A stretch of DNA of 64,000 nt from Christiangramia sp. OXR-203 (GCF_034372165.1 NZ_CP139698.1:1116001-1180000); one strand, 5' to 3'. Counted from the first letter of the stretch, positions 45,780-56,606 are shown. The notes: generated by a model not told the origin, from the letters alone. Translations and numbers: made by a program.

Positions 45780-47057
45780 ATGAAACTTTGGGATAAAGGC
45801 ATTTCAATAGATAAGCAGATCGAGAAATTTACCGTGGGAAATGATCGTGAACTCGATATGCATCTAGCTAAATATGATATACAGGCATCTACAGCGCACG
45901 CGAAGATGCTGGGGAAAGTTGGAATTCTGGATGCACAGGAAGTAGATTTATTAGTTTCAGAATTGGAGCTATTGAATCAGCAACTCGAAAAAGGTGAATT
46001 TAAGATCGAAGAAGATTTTGAAGATGTGCATTCCAAAATCGAATACGAACTCACTTCCAAACTGGGAGATACTGGAAAAAAGATCCATACTGCCCGATCA
46101 AGAAATGATCAGGTGCTTGTAGCTCAACAATTATATTTTAAAGAAAACCTGCTGGAGATTTCTGGAAAGACTAGGAATTTAATCGATGTACTTTTAAACC
46201 TTGCCGAGGAACATAAGGAAAAATTGCTTCCCGGGTACACACATCTACAGGTGGCGATGCCTTCATCTTTTGGTTTATGGTTTTCAGCTTACGCAGAATT
46301 ATTAATTGATGATCTATACTTACTCGATGCAGGGTTGAAGATCGTGGATCAAAATCCGCTGGGTTCTGCTGCAGGATATGGCTCTTCTTTTCCTATAGAC
46401 AGGGAATTTACCACCAGGGAACTCGGCTTTGCAACCCAGAAATACAATGTTGTAGCTGCCCAGATGAGTAGGGGGAAATGTGAGCGAACGGTTACTGCCA
46501 ATATCTCCTCTCTTGCAAACACACTTTCCAGGTTCGCTATGGATATTTGCTTGTATATGAGTCAGAACTTTGATTTTATCACTTTTCCAGATGAATTAAC
46601 AACCGGTTCCAGTATCATGCCGCACAAAAAAAATCCCGATGTTTTCGAACTCGTTAGAGGAAAGTGTAATAAGCTGCAGGCTATCGCAAATGAGATGATC
46701 CTAATCACTAATAATCTTCCAAGTGGATATCACAGGGATTTCCAGCTTATCAAAGAGAATAGTATTTATGCGGTGGAAAACATCAAAGAAATTCTGGACG
46801 TTTTCACCTATTCCATCAGCAAGATCATTTTGAAAAATATCGATATCAGGGACGAGAAATATAAGTATTTGTTTACCGTAGATAGTATCAACGAACTCGT
46901 GATAGGAGGTAAGTCATTTCGGGATGCATACCAGATCATTGGAGAACAGGTCCAAAATGACACTTATGAAGCTACCGAAGGCATGCAGCATACTCATTCC
47001 GGTAGTAAGGATAATCTTTCACTAAATATGATCAGGACAAAATTGCAGCAGTTATAA
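45780..47057 (+). CDS. argH: Argininosuccinate lyase
   Basis: The 425-residue enzyme splits argininosuccinate into arginine and fumarate. Family blocks are present: DVHSKIEYELTSKLG, HTARSRNDQVL, YTHLQVAMPSSFG, and the fumarase/lyase signature GSSIMPHKKNPDVFEL beginning at residue 276. It is the last gene of the arginine operon and converges with leuB. Confidence 0.95.
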   Translation: MKLWDKGISIDKQIEKFTVGNDRELDMHLAKYDIQASTAHAKMLGKVGILDAQEVDLLVSELELLNQQLEKGEFKIEEDFEDVHSKIEYELTSKLGDTGKKIHTARSRNDQVLVAQQLYFKENLLEISGKTRNLIDVLLNLAEEHKEKLLPGYTHLQVAMPSSFGLWFSAYAELLIDDLYLLDAGLKIVDQNPLGSAAGYGSSFPIDREFTTRELGFATQKYNVVAAQMSRGKCERTVTANISSLANTLSRFAMDICLYMSQNFDFITFPDELTTGSSIMPHKKNPDVFELVRGKCNKLQAIANEMILITNNLPSGYHRDFQLIKENSIYAVENIKEILDVFTYSISKIILKNIDIRDEKYKYLFTVDSINELVIGGKSFRDAYQIIGEQVQNDTYEATEGMQHTHSGSKDNLSLNMIRTKLQQL

Positions 47058-47065
47058 AACGACAC

Positions 47066-47095
47066 GCCTCCTGAAAACCTAAATTTACAGGAGGC
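47066..47095. terminator. Hairpin between convergent argH and leuB
   Basis: GCCTCCTG pairs with CAGGAGGC over 8 bp with a 14-nt loop. It lies 8 nt after argH and 26 nt before the leuB stop. There is no long T-run on either side, so it may be a bidirectional but inefficient terminator. Confidence 0.5.
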
Positions 47096-47121
47096 TACTG
47101 TCTACAAACATGAACTAAAAT

Positions 47122-48237
47122 TTAAATAATGGTCGTTTGCCCTAAACTCAGGTTTTCCTTATTTACAATATGATTTTCAGTGTCACTAATGACGCTTTCC
47201 AGAAAATCTCCAACCCTTTCGGTTGAGTAATGATTATCCTTGTTAATGTCTATAGTACAAACATTCAGTTTTAGGCTGAGATCTACCGCCATCCTAACCG
47301 TTTCAGCTTCAGTTTTAAGTCCTAAATGATCCAGTAGCATCGCAGCAGAAAGTACAGAAGCCAAAGGATTTGCAATTCCCTGCCCGGCGGCCTGTGGATA
47401 AGATCCATGTATGGGTTCAAAAACTGCATTTTCATTTCCTATGGAAGCAGATTCCAATAGACCAATGCTACCACCAATAACACTCGCTTCGTCTGAAATA
47501 ATATCACCAAACATATTTTCGGTCAGAATCACATCGAACTGTCTGGGATTCAGGATCATTTGCATGGCTGCGTTATCCACGAATAAGTAGTCCACTGCTA
47601 CTTCAGGGTACTCCTTAGCGATTTTAGTAACCGTTTTTCGCCATAAACGCGATGTTTCCAGTACATTAGCTTTATCTACAAGCGTTAATTTGTTCCTCCT
47701 TGTTTCCGCAGCTTTAAAAGCGAGATGAGCTACGCGTTCAATTTCTTCTACGGAATAGGTGCAAAGATCTGAAGCGCTTTGACCATCTTCTGAAGTGCTT
47801 TTCTCGCCAAAATATATTCCGCCGGTAAGTTCTCTGAAAATGATCATATCTGCTCCCTCAATATTTTCTCTTTTAAGCGGAGACTGGTGTATAAGACTTT
47901 CGTGAGCTTTTACGGGCCTAATGTTAGCGAAAAGACCTAGTTCTTTTCTAAGGCGTAACAAGCCCTGTTCCGGCCTTACTTTCGCCGAAGGATCATTGTC
48001 ATATTTAGGATCACCAATCGCCCCAAAAAGCACAGCGTCAGATTTTTTACAGAGTTCCAGTGTTGTCTCAGGCAATGGATCCCCCAACTTATCAATTGCT
48101 ACCGCGCCAACTTCAGCTTCTTCAAAATTGAACTCATGATCAAATCTATCTGCAACAGCCTTCAGCACTTTCATTGACTGCTGTGTTATTTCAGGACCAA
48201 TCCCGTCTCCGGGAAGTACAGCTATATTATATTTCAT
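47122..48237 (-). CDS. leuB: 3-isopropylmalate dehydrogenase
   Basis: The 371-residue NAD enzyme performs the oxidative decarboxylation step of leucine synthesis. It has VLPGDGIGPEI at the start, RPEQGLLRLRKELGLFANIRP, the RELTGGIYFG signature, the NMFGDIISDEAS metal/substrate loop and EPIHGSYPQAAG. It is the last gene of the minus-strand leu operon, 9 nt after leuD. Confidence 0.96.
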   Translation of the reverse strand: MKYNIAVLPGDGIGPEITQQSMKVLKAVADRFDHEFNFEEAEVGAVAIDKLGDPLPETTLELCKKSDAVLFGAIGDPKYDNDPSAKVRPEQGLLRLRKELGLFANIRPVKAHESLIHQSPLKRENIEGADMIIFRELTGGIYFGEKSTSEDGQSASDLCTYSVEEIERVAHLAFKAAETRRNKLTLVDKANVLETSRLWRKTVTKIAKEYPEVAVDYLFVDNAAMQMILNPRQFDVILTENMFGDIISDEASVIGGSIGLLESASIGNENAVFEPIHGSYPQAAGQGIANPLASVLSAAMLLDHLGLKTEAETVRMAVDLSLKLNVCTIDINKDNHYSTERVGDFLESVISDTENHIVNKENLSLGQTTII

Positions 48238-48246
48238 ACATTATTT

Positions 48247-48864
48247 TTATAAGGTTTCCTGTGGTACAGGTTCTATGTCTTTACGTTTCTGCTCAAATTT
48301 CTCGATAGCTTCCAACTTACTCGTTAAAAAATCTATATCATCATATCCATTAATAAGGCAGGTTTTTTTGTAGGGATCTATGTCAAAAAGTTCTTTTTCA
48401 GCAGAACCTTCAATTTTTATAAATTGATTCTCAAGATCTATGATGAATTTTTCTTCCGGATCTTTCTCTACTGAAATAAACAGCTTACGAAGAAAATCGG
48501 GACTTACCTGAACTGGCAGAAGTCCGTTATTTAATGCATTACCCTTAAAAATATCTGCAAAGTAACTGGACACAACAGCTTTAAAACCATAAGCTTTTAT
48601 AGCCCAGGCGGCATGTTCACGGCTTGATCCACATCCAAAATTATTTCCGGCGATCAATATGGAACCTGAAAACTTATCCTGGTTCAATACAAAATCCTCA
48701 CTTGGATCTCCATTTTTATCATAACGCCAGTCCTTAAAAAGATTTTCACCAAAACCAGCTTTGTCTGTCGCTTTTAGAAAACGAGCAGGAATGATCTGGT
48801 CAGTGTCCACATTTTCATCATCCAAAGGAACGGCGGTATCTGTAAGTGTTATAAATTTCTCCAT
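48247..48864 (-). CDS. leuD: 3-isopropylmalate dehydratase, small subunit
   Basis: The 205-residue swivelling-domain subunit carries [12 protein letters not shown] and the conserved [19 protein letters not shown] block with [11 protein letters not shown]. It pairs with LeuC to isomerise isopropylmalate. Its ATG overlaps the leuC stop by one base. Confidence 0.96.
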   Translation of the reverse strand: MEKFITLTDTAVPLDDENVDTDQIIPARFLKATDKAGFGENLFKDWRYDKNGDPSEDFVLNQDKFSGSILIAGNNFGCGSSREHAAWAIKAYGFKAVVSSYFADIFKGNALNNGLLPVQVSPDFLRKLFISVEKDPEEKFIIDLENQFIKIEGSAEKELFDIDPYKKTCLINGYDDIDFLTSKLEAIEKFEQKRKDIEPVPQETL

Positions 48865-50246
48865 TAGTTCAATGTTAGCGTATAATCTGAGATCTTTCCT
48901 GAAATAGCAGTCGCTGCGGCGGTCAATGGACTTGCCAGAATTGTTCTGGAACCGGGTCCCTGCCTTCCTTCAAAATTTCTATTACTGGTGGATACACAAT
49001 ATTCACCTTCCGGGATCTTGTCATCGTTCATTGCCAGACATGCCGAACATCCAGGTTGTCTTAAGGTAAAACCGGCTTCTTCAAATACCTTGTCCAATCC
49101 TTCTTCTTTGATCTGTATGGCCACCTGCTGACTTCCGGGAACGATCAAAGCATTTACATTTTCTGCTTTCTTTTTTCCTTTGATATAAGATGCAGCAACT
49201 CTAAAATCTTCAATTCTGGAATTTGTGCAACTACCAATAAAAATATAATTGATAGGTTTATCCAGTAAAATTTCTCCCGGCTTGAAATTCATATAGGCTA
49301 AAGCCTTAGCATCGCTTTTATTTCCTTCCACAGGAATACTTCCGGTGAGTTTAATTCCCATTCCCGGGTTTGTTCCGTAGGTGATCATGGGTTCTATGTC
49401 TTCAGCATCAAACGAATATTCCTGGTCAAATTCTGCTTCCGGATCAGTTTTCAATGTTTCCCAGTAAGCGGTCATTTTATCGAAATCAGCGCCTTTAGGA
49501 GCAAATTCTCTGCCTTCCACGTAATCTATCGTGGTTTGATCTGGAGCAATAAGGCCACCACGCGCTCCCATTTCTATACTCATATTACAAACCGTCATCC
49601 GGCCTTCCATAGACATTTCTTCAAACACTTCTCCCGCGTACTCACAAAAGTAACCGGTACCTGAATTTGTTCCCAGTTTACTGATTATGTATAGGATTAC
49701 ATCCTTAGGTAAAACTCCCTTCTTCAGTTTACCATTCACATTCACCCGAAGCTTTTTTGGTTTTTCTACCAGTAGACACTGGCTTGCAAAAACCTGAGTT
49801 ACCTGGCTGGTTCCTATTCCGAAGGCAATCGTTCCAAAAGCACCATGAGTAGAAGTATGGCTGTCACCGCAAACTATGGTCATGCCGGGCTGAGTGATTC
49901 CCAGCTCCGGGGCCATAACATGAACGATCCCATTATAGGGATGTCCCAAGCCATAAAGCGTAATATCGTTCTCTTCACAGTTCTGACTCAACTCTTTTAG
50001 TTGCTTTCTGGATAAAAGATCTCTGACCGGTAAATGCTGATCCTGGGTTGGCGTATTATGATCTGCCGTAGCCACGATCTGTTCCGGCCGAAATACGGGA
50101 ATGTTTCTTTCCTTCAACTCATTAAAAGCCTGAGGACTGGTCACTTCGTGTATCAAATGTTTATCGATATACAAAATGTCCGGCCCGTTAGGTATGCTTT
50201 CCACAACATGGGAGTCCCAAATTTTATCAAATAAAGTTTTCTTCAT
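48864..50246 (-). CDS. leuC: 3-isopropylmalate dehydratase, large subunit
   Basis: The 460-residue aconitase-family subunit has [23 protein letters not shown], the first cluster Cys region [12 protein letters not shown], and the paired Cys motif [13 protein letters not shown] that binds the 4Fe-4S cluster. It lies 6 nt after leuA and overlaps leuD. Confidence 0.97.
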   Translation of the reverse strand: MKKTLFDKIWDSHVVESIPNGPDILYIDKHLIHEVTSPQAFNELKERNIPVFRPEQIVATADHNTPTQDQHLPVRDLLSRKQLKELSQNCEENDITLYGLGHPYNGIVHVMAPELGITQPGMTIVCGDSHTSTHGAFGTIAFGIGTSQVTQVFASQCLLVEKPKKLRVNVNGKLKKGVLPKDVILYIISKLGTNSGTGYFCEYAGEVFEEMSMEGRMTVCNMSIEMGARGGLIAPDQTTIDYVEGREFAPKGADFDKMTAYWETLKTDPEAEFDQEYSFDAEDIEPMITYGTNPGMGIKLTGSIPVEGNKSDAKALAYMNFKPGEILLDKPINYIFIGSCTNSRIEDFRVAASYIKGKKKAENVNALIVPGSQQVAIQIKEEGLDKVFEEAGFTLRQPGCSACLAMNDDKIPEGEYCVSTSNRNFEGRQGPGSRTILASPLTAAATAISGKISDYTLTLN

Positions 50247-50252
50247 AACAAA

Positions 50253-51425
50253 TCAGGCAATTGCTCGTGAACTCTTTTTGAAGATATCCATGATCGTATG
50301 AATATCGGTATCTGCTACCTGTTTCTTAGCATCTGCAAAGCTCAGGAACTCTAAGTAAACATGATCCAGTTCTATTTTTGTTAGATCATAACCCATTTTC
50401 TTGGCTTTGTAGGCAAGTGCCGCTCTACCACTACGGGCAGTTAAAACAATAGCCGACTCGGTAACCCCGACATCGGCTGGATTAATGATTTCATATGTTT
50501 CTCTATTCTTGATGACGCCATCCTGGTGAATACCAGAACTATGTGCAAATGCATTGGCACCAACGATGGCTTTGTTTGGTTGTACGAACATACCCATCTC
50601 TCTCGAGACCATATTACTGGTGTCGTATAGCAACTGCGGATTAATATCTGTATTCAAATCAAGATATGGATGTTGTCTTAAGATCATAACGACCTCTTCC
50701 AAAGCCGTATTCCCAGCACGTTCTCCTATCCCATTGATGGTGCATTCTATCTGCCTCGCTCCATTGGTAATACCGGCAATTGCATTGGCAGTAGCCAGTC
50801 CAAGGTCATTATGGCAATGGCAGGAAATGATCACATTTTCGATTCCAATCACATTTTCTTTTAAGTATTTTATCTTTCTGCCATATTCTTCTGGTAAGCA
50901 ATATCCTGTCGTATCTGGAATATTTATTACGGTAGCACCGTTTTTAACGGCTTCGGTGCAAACCTTTGCCAGGAATTCGTTTTCAGTTCTTCCAGCATCT
51001 TCCGCATAGAATTCAACATCGTCCACGAAGCTTTTAGCGTAAGCTACGGCTTCACCAGCTCTTTCGATGATCTCTGGACGGCTGGACTTGAACTTATATT
51101 TAATATGAGAGTCTGAAGTTCCTATTCCTGTGTGAATTCTGGGCTTTCGGGCATATTTGAGCGCATCTGCAGCAACCTTGATGTCGTTTTTAACGGCGCG
51201 GGTAAGTCCGCAAACTGTCGCATTTTTTACAAGTTTTGAGATTTCGGTAACAGATTGAAAGTCGCCAGGACTTGAAACCGGAAAGCCTGCTTCAATAACA
51301 TCAACACCAAGTTCATCGAGTCGTGCAGCGATCTTCTTCTTCTGTTCAGTATTCAATTTGCAGCCGGGGACTTGTTCTCCGTCCCTCAATGTAGTGTCAA
51401 AAATTTCTACCTTTTCAGTACGCAT
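50253..51425 (-). CDS. leuA: 2-isopropylmalate synthase, short form without regulatory domain
   Basis: The 390-residue enzyme condenses 2-oxoisovalerate with acetyl-CoA. The HMGL barrel (about 1-270) carries [12 protein letters not shown] near residues 10-21 and the metal-binding HCHNDLGLA. The subdomain with SGIHQDGV follows, but the protein ends where the ~130-residue C-terminal allosteric (LeuA_dimer) domain of typical LeuA begins. It is first in the minus-strand leu operon, whose gene order leuACDB identifies it over homocitrate or citramalate synthase. Feedback by leucine through the usual domain is therefore not expected. Confidence 0.9.
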   Translation of the reverse strand: MRTEKVEIFDTTLRDGEQVPGCKLNTEQKKKIAARLDELGVDVIEAGFPVSSPGDFQSVTEISKLVKNATVCGLTRAVKNDIKVAADALKYARKPRIHTGIGTSDSHIKYKFKSSRPEIIERAGEAVAYAKSFVDDVEFYAEDAGRTENEFLAKVCTEAVKNGATVINIPDTTGYCLPEEYGRKIKYLKENVIGIENVIISCHCHNDLGLATANAIAGITNGARQIECTINGIGERAGNTALEEVVMILRQHPYLDLNTDINPQLLYDTSNMVSREMGMFVQPNKAIVGANAFAHSSGIHQDGVIKNRETYEIINPADVGVTESAIVLTARSGRAALAYKAKKMGYDLTKIELDHVYLEFLSFADAKKQVADTDIHTIMDIFKKSSRAIA

Positions 51426-51573
51426 GTGAGATTTATTTTGCTTTATCTTTAACTAATGTATCAGTCTCACTACAAGTTTTCTGGTCACAGTTTCAAGATG
51501 TTACAGTAATTAAAACGAAGGAAAAAGTACATAACTAACTGAATTACAAAGAACTAGTAAACCTGCTTTTACA

Positions 51574-53118
51574 ATGACCAATGATCTAACCGAAAATCTG
51601 TTTTCTTTAATCAAATCTTTATCTGCTTCAGAAAAAAGACAGTTTTCGCTTTATGTTGGAAGAATTGGGGTGAATTCAGACTCAAAATTCCTGAATTTAT
51701 ATAAAGTAATTTCAAAACAGAAAAAATACAATGAAGCTGAAATTCTTGAAAATACCAGTATTACGAAGCTTCAGCTTTCCAACGTCAAAACGCATCTATA
51801 CAAGCAGCTTTTAATTTCTCTAAGGCTCAATCCAGCACACCAGAGTATTCCGGTTCAAATTCGGGAACAACTTGATTTCGCCTATATCTTATATCACAAA
51901 GGTTTGTATAAGCAGAGCTTAAAGTTGCTGGACAAAGTGAAGTTGCTGGCACTAAATTTTGAAGAGAAGAACCTTGCTTACGAAGTTCTGGAGCTTGAGA
52001 AGATCATAGAGTCGCAGTATATCACCCGGAGTATGAATAACAGGGCAGATATACTTATTCGTCAAACCCGAGAGATCAGTGCGCTAAATTCATTGTGGGG
52101 AGATCTATCGAATCTTTCTTTGGAATTATATGCAATATTTTTAAAACAGGGCTATTGCCGTACTGAAGAAGAAGCAATTTCCATCAAGGAATATTTTAAA
52201 AAGCAACTTCCCGATTATACATTTTCAGAGCTTGGTTTTCGAGAGAAATTATGGGTTTATAAATCCCATATGTGGTATAGTTTTTTAATTCAGGATTTTC
52301 TGGGCTGTTACCGCTATTCGATGAAGTGGAAAGAACTTTTCGTAGAATATGATCATATGATCCCCGTGCATCCTGTTTCTTATTTAAAAGGTAATCATTA
52401 CCTGCTGGAATCACTGTTTTATTTAAATCATACAGAGCTTTTTGAAAAGACTTTGATCCAATTAGAAAGTTCCTTACGAGATGCACAGATCCCACATAAT
52501 GATAATATTGCGGCACTTTCTTTTCTCTACGTCTATTCCAATAAACTGAATTTAAAGTTTATGAAAGGGGAGTTTGGAGATAACCAGGAGCTCGTCAAAA
52601 AGATCACAGATAAGATCACAAAATTCAAGGGCAGGTTGGATGAGCATCATATCATGGTATTTTATTACAAAATCGCCTGTTTGTATTTTGGGGATGGAGA
52701 TAATAAAAAATGTATCGCTTTTCTTAAAAAGATCATCTCTAACAAATCATTGGGAATGAGGGAAGATCTTATGTGTTTCTCCCGAATTCTCAATCTTGTA
52801 GCACATTATGAGGCTGGACTCGATTATCATCTTGATCATCTTGTGAAGTCCACTTACAAGTTTCTTATTAGAATGAACGATCTGCATGAGGTTCAGAAAG
52901 AGATGATCAAATTCCTAAGAAAGCTACCGGATGTTTCTCCTCTTGATATTAGAGATGAATTCAAAAAACTACATGCTGTTCTCAAAGTTTTCGAGCAACA
53001 TCCTTATGAAAGAAGGGCTTTTCTATACCTGGATATCATTAGCTGGCTGGAAAGTAATATTGAAAATGTTCCGGTAAAAACTATCATTCAGCAGAAAACT
53101 GCCGCATCTTCGCGTTAA
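51574..53118 (+). CDS. Hypothetical alpha-helical protein (514 aa)
   Basis: I do not recognise the family. The product is soluble, without signal peptide or membrane segments, and almost entirely alpha-helical, with repeated helix pairs resembling degenerate TPR units. An example is the LDFAYILYHKGLYKQSLKLLDKVK region near residues 95-120. It starts with a conserved-looking helical head (LFSLIKSLSASEKRQFSLYVG). It is divergent from leuA, with 148 nt between the starts, and 8 nt before an EamA transporter gene. A protein-protein interaction role is the most that can be said. Confidence 0.78.
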   Translation: MTNDLTENLFSLIKSLSASEKRQFSLYVGRIGVNSDSKFLNLYKVISKQKKYNEAEILENTSITKLQLSNVKTHLYKQLLISLRLNPAHQSIPVQIREQLDFAYILYHKGLYKQSLKLLDKVKLLALNFEEKNLAYEVLELEKIIESQYITRSMNNRADILIRQTREISALNSLWGDLSNLSLELYAIFLKQGYCRTEEEAISIKEYFKKQLPDYTFSELGFREKLWVYKSHMWYSFLIQDFLGCYRYSMKWKELFVEYDHMIPVHPVSYLKGNHYLLESLFYLNHTELFEKTLIQLESSLRDAQIPHNDNIAALSFLYVYSNKLNLKFMKGEFGDNQELVKKITDKITKFKGRLDEHHIMVFYYKIACLYFGDGDNKKCIAFLKKIISNKSLGMREDLMCFSRILNLVAHYEAGLDYHLDHLVKSTYKFLIRMNDLHEVQKEMIKFLRKLPDVSPLDIRDEFKKLHAVLKVFEQHPYERRAFLYLDIISWLESNIENVPVKTIIQQKTAASSR

Positions 53119-53126
53119 ATTAAGAT

Positions 53127-54002
53127 ATGACCGCACCAAAGTCTACCAATATTTCGAATATTCTAATGCTCAATCTGGCGGTGTTGCTTATAAGCACATC
53201 TGGAGCCTTAGGTCGTTATATCACTTTAGATCCCATAATCACCATTTTCTATCGATGTGTATTGGCAGCTGTTATATTTTATGCGTACTGCAAATGGCAG
53301 GGAATAAGCCTGAAAATCGCTTCGACAAAAGATGTGCTAAAAGTGATTACTGGAGGACTGCTTATGGGAGCGCACTGGGTGACTTATTTCTATTCCCTTA
53401 AATATTCCAGCGTTGCCATAGCTTTGTTATCCTTATTTACATATCCGGTTGTCACAGCATTTCTGGAGCCACTATTATTTAAAACCCGATTCAATAAGAT
53501 CCATGTTGCACTGGGATTTTTAGTGCTGTTCGGGGTGTATTTTCTGAGTCCCGATTTCGATCTTGAAAACAACTCGTTTATAGCCGTACTCTTCGGAATT
53601 GCATCTGCAGTATTTTATTCTCTTCGGAATTTACTAATGAAAAAAGAGATCGAACGCTATAATGGTTCCACATTAATGTTCTACCAGATACTGGTGGTCG
53701 CTTTAGTTCTGTCTCCTGCTTTCTTTTATTCTGAAGTTGACAAAGTTCTGGAACAATGGAAACCACTACTTACGCTTGCTTTGCTTACGACCTGTATTGG
53801 GCATACCTTATTCTTGAAGAGTTTTAAGAATTTTAGTATAACTGCGGCGAGTATCATGAGCAGTATACAACCGGTTTATGGTATCGCGCTTGGAGCTATG
53901 TTTTTGAACGAGATCCCTTCAGCAAAAACCATGATTGGTGGTTCACTGATCATAAGCGCCGTTATAATAGAAAGTCTTAGTTCGCTAAGAAGCAGAAAAT
54001 AA
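53127..54002 (+). CDS. EamA/DMT-family permease
   Basis: The 291-residue inner-membrane protein has ten hydrophobic helices in two homologous EamA halves (about 12-135 and 150-285), typical of drug/metabolite exporters. The end of the second half shows the usual SIMSSIQPVYGIALGAMFLNEIP motif. It follows the 514-residue unknown gene by 8 nt and is probably co-transcribed. The substrate is unknown. Confidence 0.9.
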   Translation: MTAPKSTNISNILMLNLAVLLISTSGALGRYITLDPIITIFYRCVLAAVIFYAYCKWQGISLKIASTKDVLKVITGGLLMGAHWVTYFYSLKYSSVAIALLSLFTYPVVTAFLEPLLFKTRFNKIHVALGFLVLFGVYFLSPDFDLENNSFIAVLFGIASAVFYSLRNLLMKKEIERYNGSTLMFYQILVVALVLSPAFFYSEVDKVLEQWKPLLTLALLTTCIGHTLFLKSFKNFSITAASIMSSIQPVYGIALGAMFLNEIPSAKTMIGGSLIISAVIIESLSSLRSRK

Positions 54003-54021
54003 TTTTCCGGGTATAAAAAAA

Positions 54022-54037
54022 CCACTTGGATAAGTGG
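54022..54037. terminator. Weak hairpin between convergent genes
   Basis: CCACTT pairs with AAGTGG around a GGAT loop, preceded by an A-run and followed by CTTT. It lies between the EamA gene and the convergent zinc-peptidase gene and could end both transcripts. Confidence 0.55.
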
Positions 54038-54060
54038 CTTTCAATATTATTCAATTGCAG

Positions 54061-54906
54061 TTAGTTTAAGACTTCTTTGAAAGTATCTCCCTGTCTTATA
54101 TCTCCGGTTCGGTATCCACGCATAAACCAGGATTTACGTTGTTCTGAAGTTCCATGAGTAAACGAATCTGGATTTACTCTTCCACTGGTTCGTTTCTGTA
54201 TTGCGTCATCACCAACAGCATTCGCGGCACTCAACGCTTCTTCGATATCTCCTTCACTCAAATACTGCTGATTCTCCTTCGTCCATACTCCTGCATAGAA
54301 GTCGGCTTGGAGCTCAAGCGCTACAGATAGTTCATTAGCTTCAGTCTGACTCGATTGCCGCTGAAGATTACGAACTTTTCCAGCCGTTCCCATCAAATGT
54401 TGGACATGGTGACCTACTTCATGAGCCATAACATAGGCAACCGCGTAGTCACCACCTTTGGCACCAAATCTTTGTCTCAACTGATCGAAAAAAGTAAGGT
54501 CCATATAGATTTTCTGGTCTGCAGGGCAGTAGAAAGGTCCGCTTGCAGAAGACGCACCACCACAGGCTGTTTGAACAGCATCGCTAAAAAGAACAAGACC
54601 AGGTTCCTGATAATTCATATTATTTTCAGCAAATATATCATTCCACACATCTTCAGTATCAGCAAGAACAGTAGCGACAAATTCTCCCATTTCCTTTTCT
54701 TCCGCAGTAAGTTCTCGGGATTCAGTCTGGGAACTGCCAGATCCTTCCAGTTGTTGTAAAACTGAAACATCACCATCGCTAAGAATAAACTGCGCAATAA
54801 CGAAAATTACACCTATAATTCCTCCACCGGCAATTAATTTACCTTTACCAGAGGAACCTCTGCGATCTTCTACATTCCCGCTTTGTCTACGACCTTGCCA
54901 TTTCAT
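54061..54906 (-). CDS. YpfJ-family neutral zinc metallopeptidase
   Basis: The 281-residue protein has a basic N-terminal head, one membrane anchor (about 24-43, IAGGGIIGVIFVIAQFIL), and a peptidase domain with the zinc motif HEVGH at residues 162-166 in AHEVGHHVQHLMG. YCPADQKIYMDLTFFDQL and the GTSEQRKSWFMRGYRTGD C-terminus are family features. The active domain is probably outside the cytoplasm. Substrates are unknown. Confidence 0.92.
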   Translation of the reverse strand: MKWQGRRQSGNVEDRRGSSGKGKLIAGGGIIGVIFVIAQFILSDGDVSVLQQLEGSGSSQTESRELTAEEKEMGEFVATVLADTEDVWNDIFAENNMNYQEPGLVLFSDAVQTACGGASSASGPFYCPADQKIYMDLTFFDQLRQRFGAKGGDYAVAYVMAHEVGHHVQHLMGTAGKVRNLQRQSSQTEANELSVALELQADFYAGVWTKENQQYLSEGDIEEALSAANAVGDDAIQKRTSGRVNPDSFTHGTSEQRKSWFMRGYRTGDIRQGDTFKEVLN

Positions 54907-54956
54907 ATTTAAATATTTTGGTTAAAAATAGTAAAAAGGCAGAATGTAAATTCTAA

Positions 54957-55661
54957 TTAAATCATAATTGCATCCCAGATAGGATCTTTTGGAGGAGGAG
55001 CCGTGATATGGATCTCTTCTTTTTTCACGGGATGTATAAACCTGAGTTCTCTAGAATGAAGATGAATACTGGCATCGCGATTACTACGATCAAATCCATA
55101 TTTAAGATCTCCTTTTATTGGACATCCAATAGCAGATAACTGACTCCTTATCTGGTGATGTCTACCTGTGTGAAGGTCTATTTCCAACACATAATAACGA
55201 TCGAGTTCTTTGATCAATTGATAGTCTAGGATCGCTTTTTTAGAATCAGGAACTTCATTCTTATGAGCATAGGATTTATTCTGTTTGGAATTCCTTTTGA
55301 TAAAATGAATAAGCTCATCACTTTCTCTTGGCGGTTTTTCCTTAACCACGGCCCAGTAAGTTTTTTTCGCGTCCTTATCCTGAAATAATTTATTGAGTCT
55401 TGGAAGTGCTTTTGAAGTTTTTGAAAACAGGACGATCCCGCTGGTAGGCCTATCCAGCCTGTGAACCACGCCTAGGTAGACATTTCCTGGCTTGTTATAT
55501 TTTTCTTTGATATAACTTTTAACCACTTCAGAAAGTGGTTTGTCACCTGTCTTATCTCCCTGGACAATATCACCCGGTCTTTTGTTGACGATGATAATAT
55601 GATTATCCTCGTGCAGCACCTGCAGATTATCTTTTGTGGAAATTATTTTATCTGAACTCAA
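54957..55661 (-). CDS. RluA-family pseudouridine synthase
   Basis: The 234-residue enzyme has the catalytic Asp70 in VVHRLDRPTSGIVLFSKT and the C-terminal LHTGRHHQIRSQLSAIGCPIKGD. It lacks an N-terminal S4 RNA-binding domain, as short RluA/RluC-like members do. The start is TTG at 55661; an in-frame stop lies two codons upstream and no ATG is available nearby. The target RNA position cannot be inferred. It precedes the zinc-peptidase gene and follows panB on the same strand. Confidence 0.9.
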   Translation of the reverse strand: MSSDKIISTKDNLQVLHEDNHIIIVNKRPGDIVQGDKTGDKPLSEVVKSYIKEKYNKPGNVYLGVVHRLDRPTSGIVLFSKTSKALPRLNKLFQDKDAKKTYWAVVKEKPPRESDELIHFIKRNSKQNKSYAHKNEVPDSKKAILDYQLIKELDRYYVLEIDLHTGRHHQIRSQLSAIGCPIKGDLKYGFDRSNRDASIHLHSRELRFIHPVKKEEIHITAPPPKDPIWDAIMI

Positions 55662-55722
55662 TGGTTAAGTTTTGTAAAGAATTAGAACGATCCAATCAAT
55701 CGATCAACACTATATTTTAATT

Positions 55723-56541
55723 CTAATATTGTTCATCATCTGAAGGGAACGCGCTGCTTTTCACATCATCTCTGTAATTCTGAAAAGCTTTGGTCATTTC
55801 TCCGTGAAGATCTGCATATCGTCTAAGGAATCTTGGATTAAACTCATGAGTCATACCAAGCATATCGTGAACAACCAGTACCTGACCATCTACACCATTT
55901 CCTGCACCGATCCCAATCACCGGGATGGATAAACTTGCGGCAACTTCTTTGGCCAGCTTTGCAGGCACTTTCTCAAGAACAATAGCAAAACATCCAATTT
56001 TTTCAAGCATCAGGGCATCTGCCTTCAGTTTTTCTGCTTCCTGTTCTTCCTTTGCACGAACCGTATAAGTTCCAAATTTATAGATGGATTGTGGTGTTAG
56101 TCCAAGATGTCCCATGACCGGAATTCCCGCGTGCATAATCCTCTTGATACTTTCTTTAACTTCCTTTCCACCTTCAAGCTTTACGGCATGTCCACCACTT
56201 TCTTTCATGATCCTAATTGCGGAGCGCAAGGCCTCCTTGGGATCACTCTGGTAACTTCCAAAGGGAAGATCAACAACTACCAGGGCACGATTGATCGCTC
56301 TAACAACACTGGTTGCATGATAGATCATCTGGTCCAGGGTAATTGGAAGGGTGGTCTCATGACCTGCCATTACATTACTTGCAGAATCACCTACCAAAAT
56401 CACGTCTATACCTGCGCCATCCACGATTTGAGCCATAGTGAAATCGTATGCCGTAAGCATGCTGATCTTCTCACCGTTGGACTTCATATCTACCAGTGAT
56501 TTTGTTGTTATTCTCTTGTACTGTTTTTTGGCAACCGACAT
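55723..56541 (-). CDS. panB: 3-methyl-2-oxobutanoate hydroxymethyltransferase
   Basis: The 272-residue enzyme transfers a hydroxymethyl group to 2-oxoisovalerate, the first committed step of pantothenate synthesis. Motifs are [46 protein letters not shown], and [22 protein letters not shown]. The substrate is an intermediate of the valine branch encoded elsewhere in the window. Confidence 0.96.
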   Translation of the reverse strand: MSVAKKQYKRITTKSLVDMKSNGEKISMLTAYDFTMAQIVDGAGIDVILVGDSASNVMAGHETTLPITLDQMIYHATSVVRAINRALVVVDLPFGSYQSDPKEALRSAIRIMKESGGHAVKLEGGKEVKESIKRIMHAGIPVMGHLGLTPQSIYKFGTYTVRAKEEQEAEKLKADALMLEKIGCFAIVLEKVPAKLAKEVAASLSIPVIGIGAGNGVDGQVLVVHDMLGMTHEFNPRFLRRYADLHGEMTKAFQNYRDDVKSSAFPSDDEQY

Positions 56542-56606
56542 TCGCGTAAATTTTAATTTCAGTAAAAGTAGTAAATTCGTGGAGCACTGTCAATAATCCT
56601 CGACTT

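Noticed and set aside
51469-51533. Minus-strand mini-ORF MYFFLRFNYCNILKL upstream of leuA as a leucine leader peptide
   Set aside because: Only 3 of 15 residues are Leu, with no terminator hairpin between it and leuA. The composition is not leucine-enriched enough to call an attenuator.
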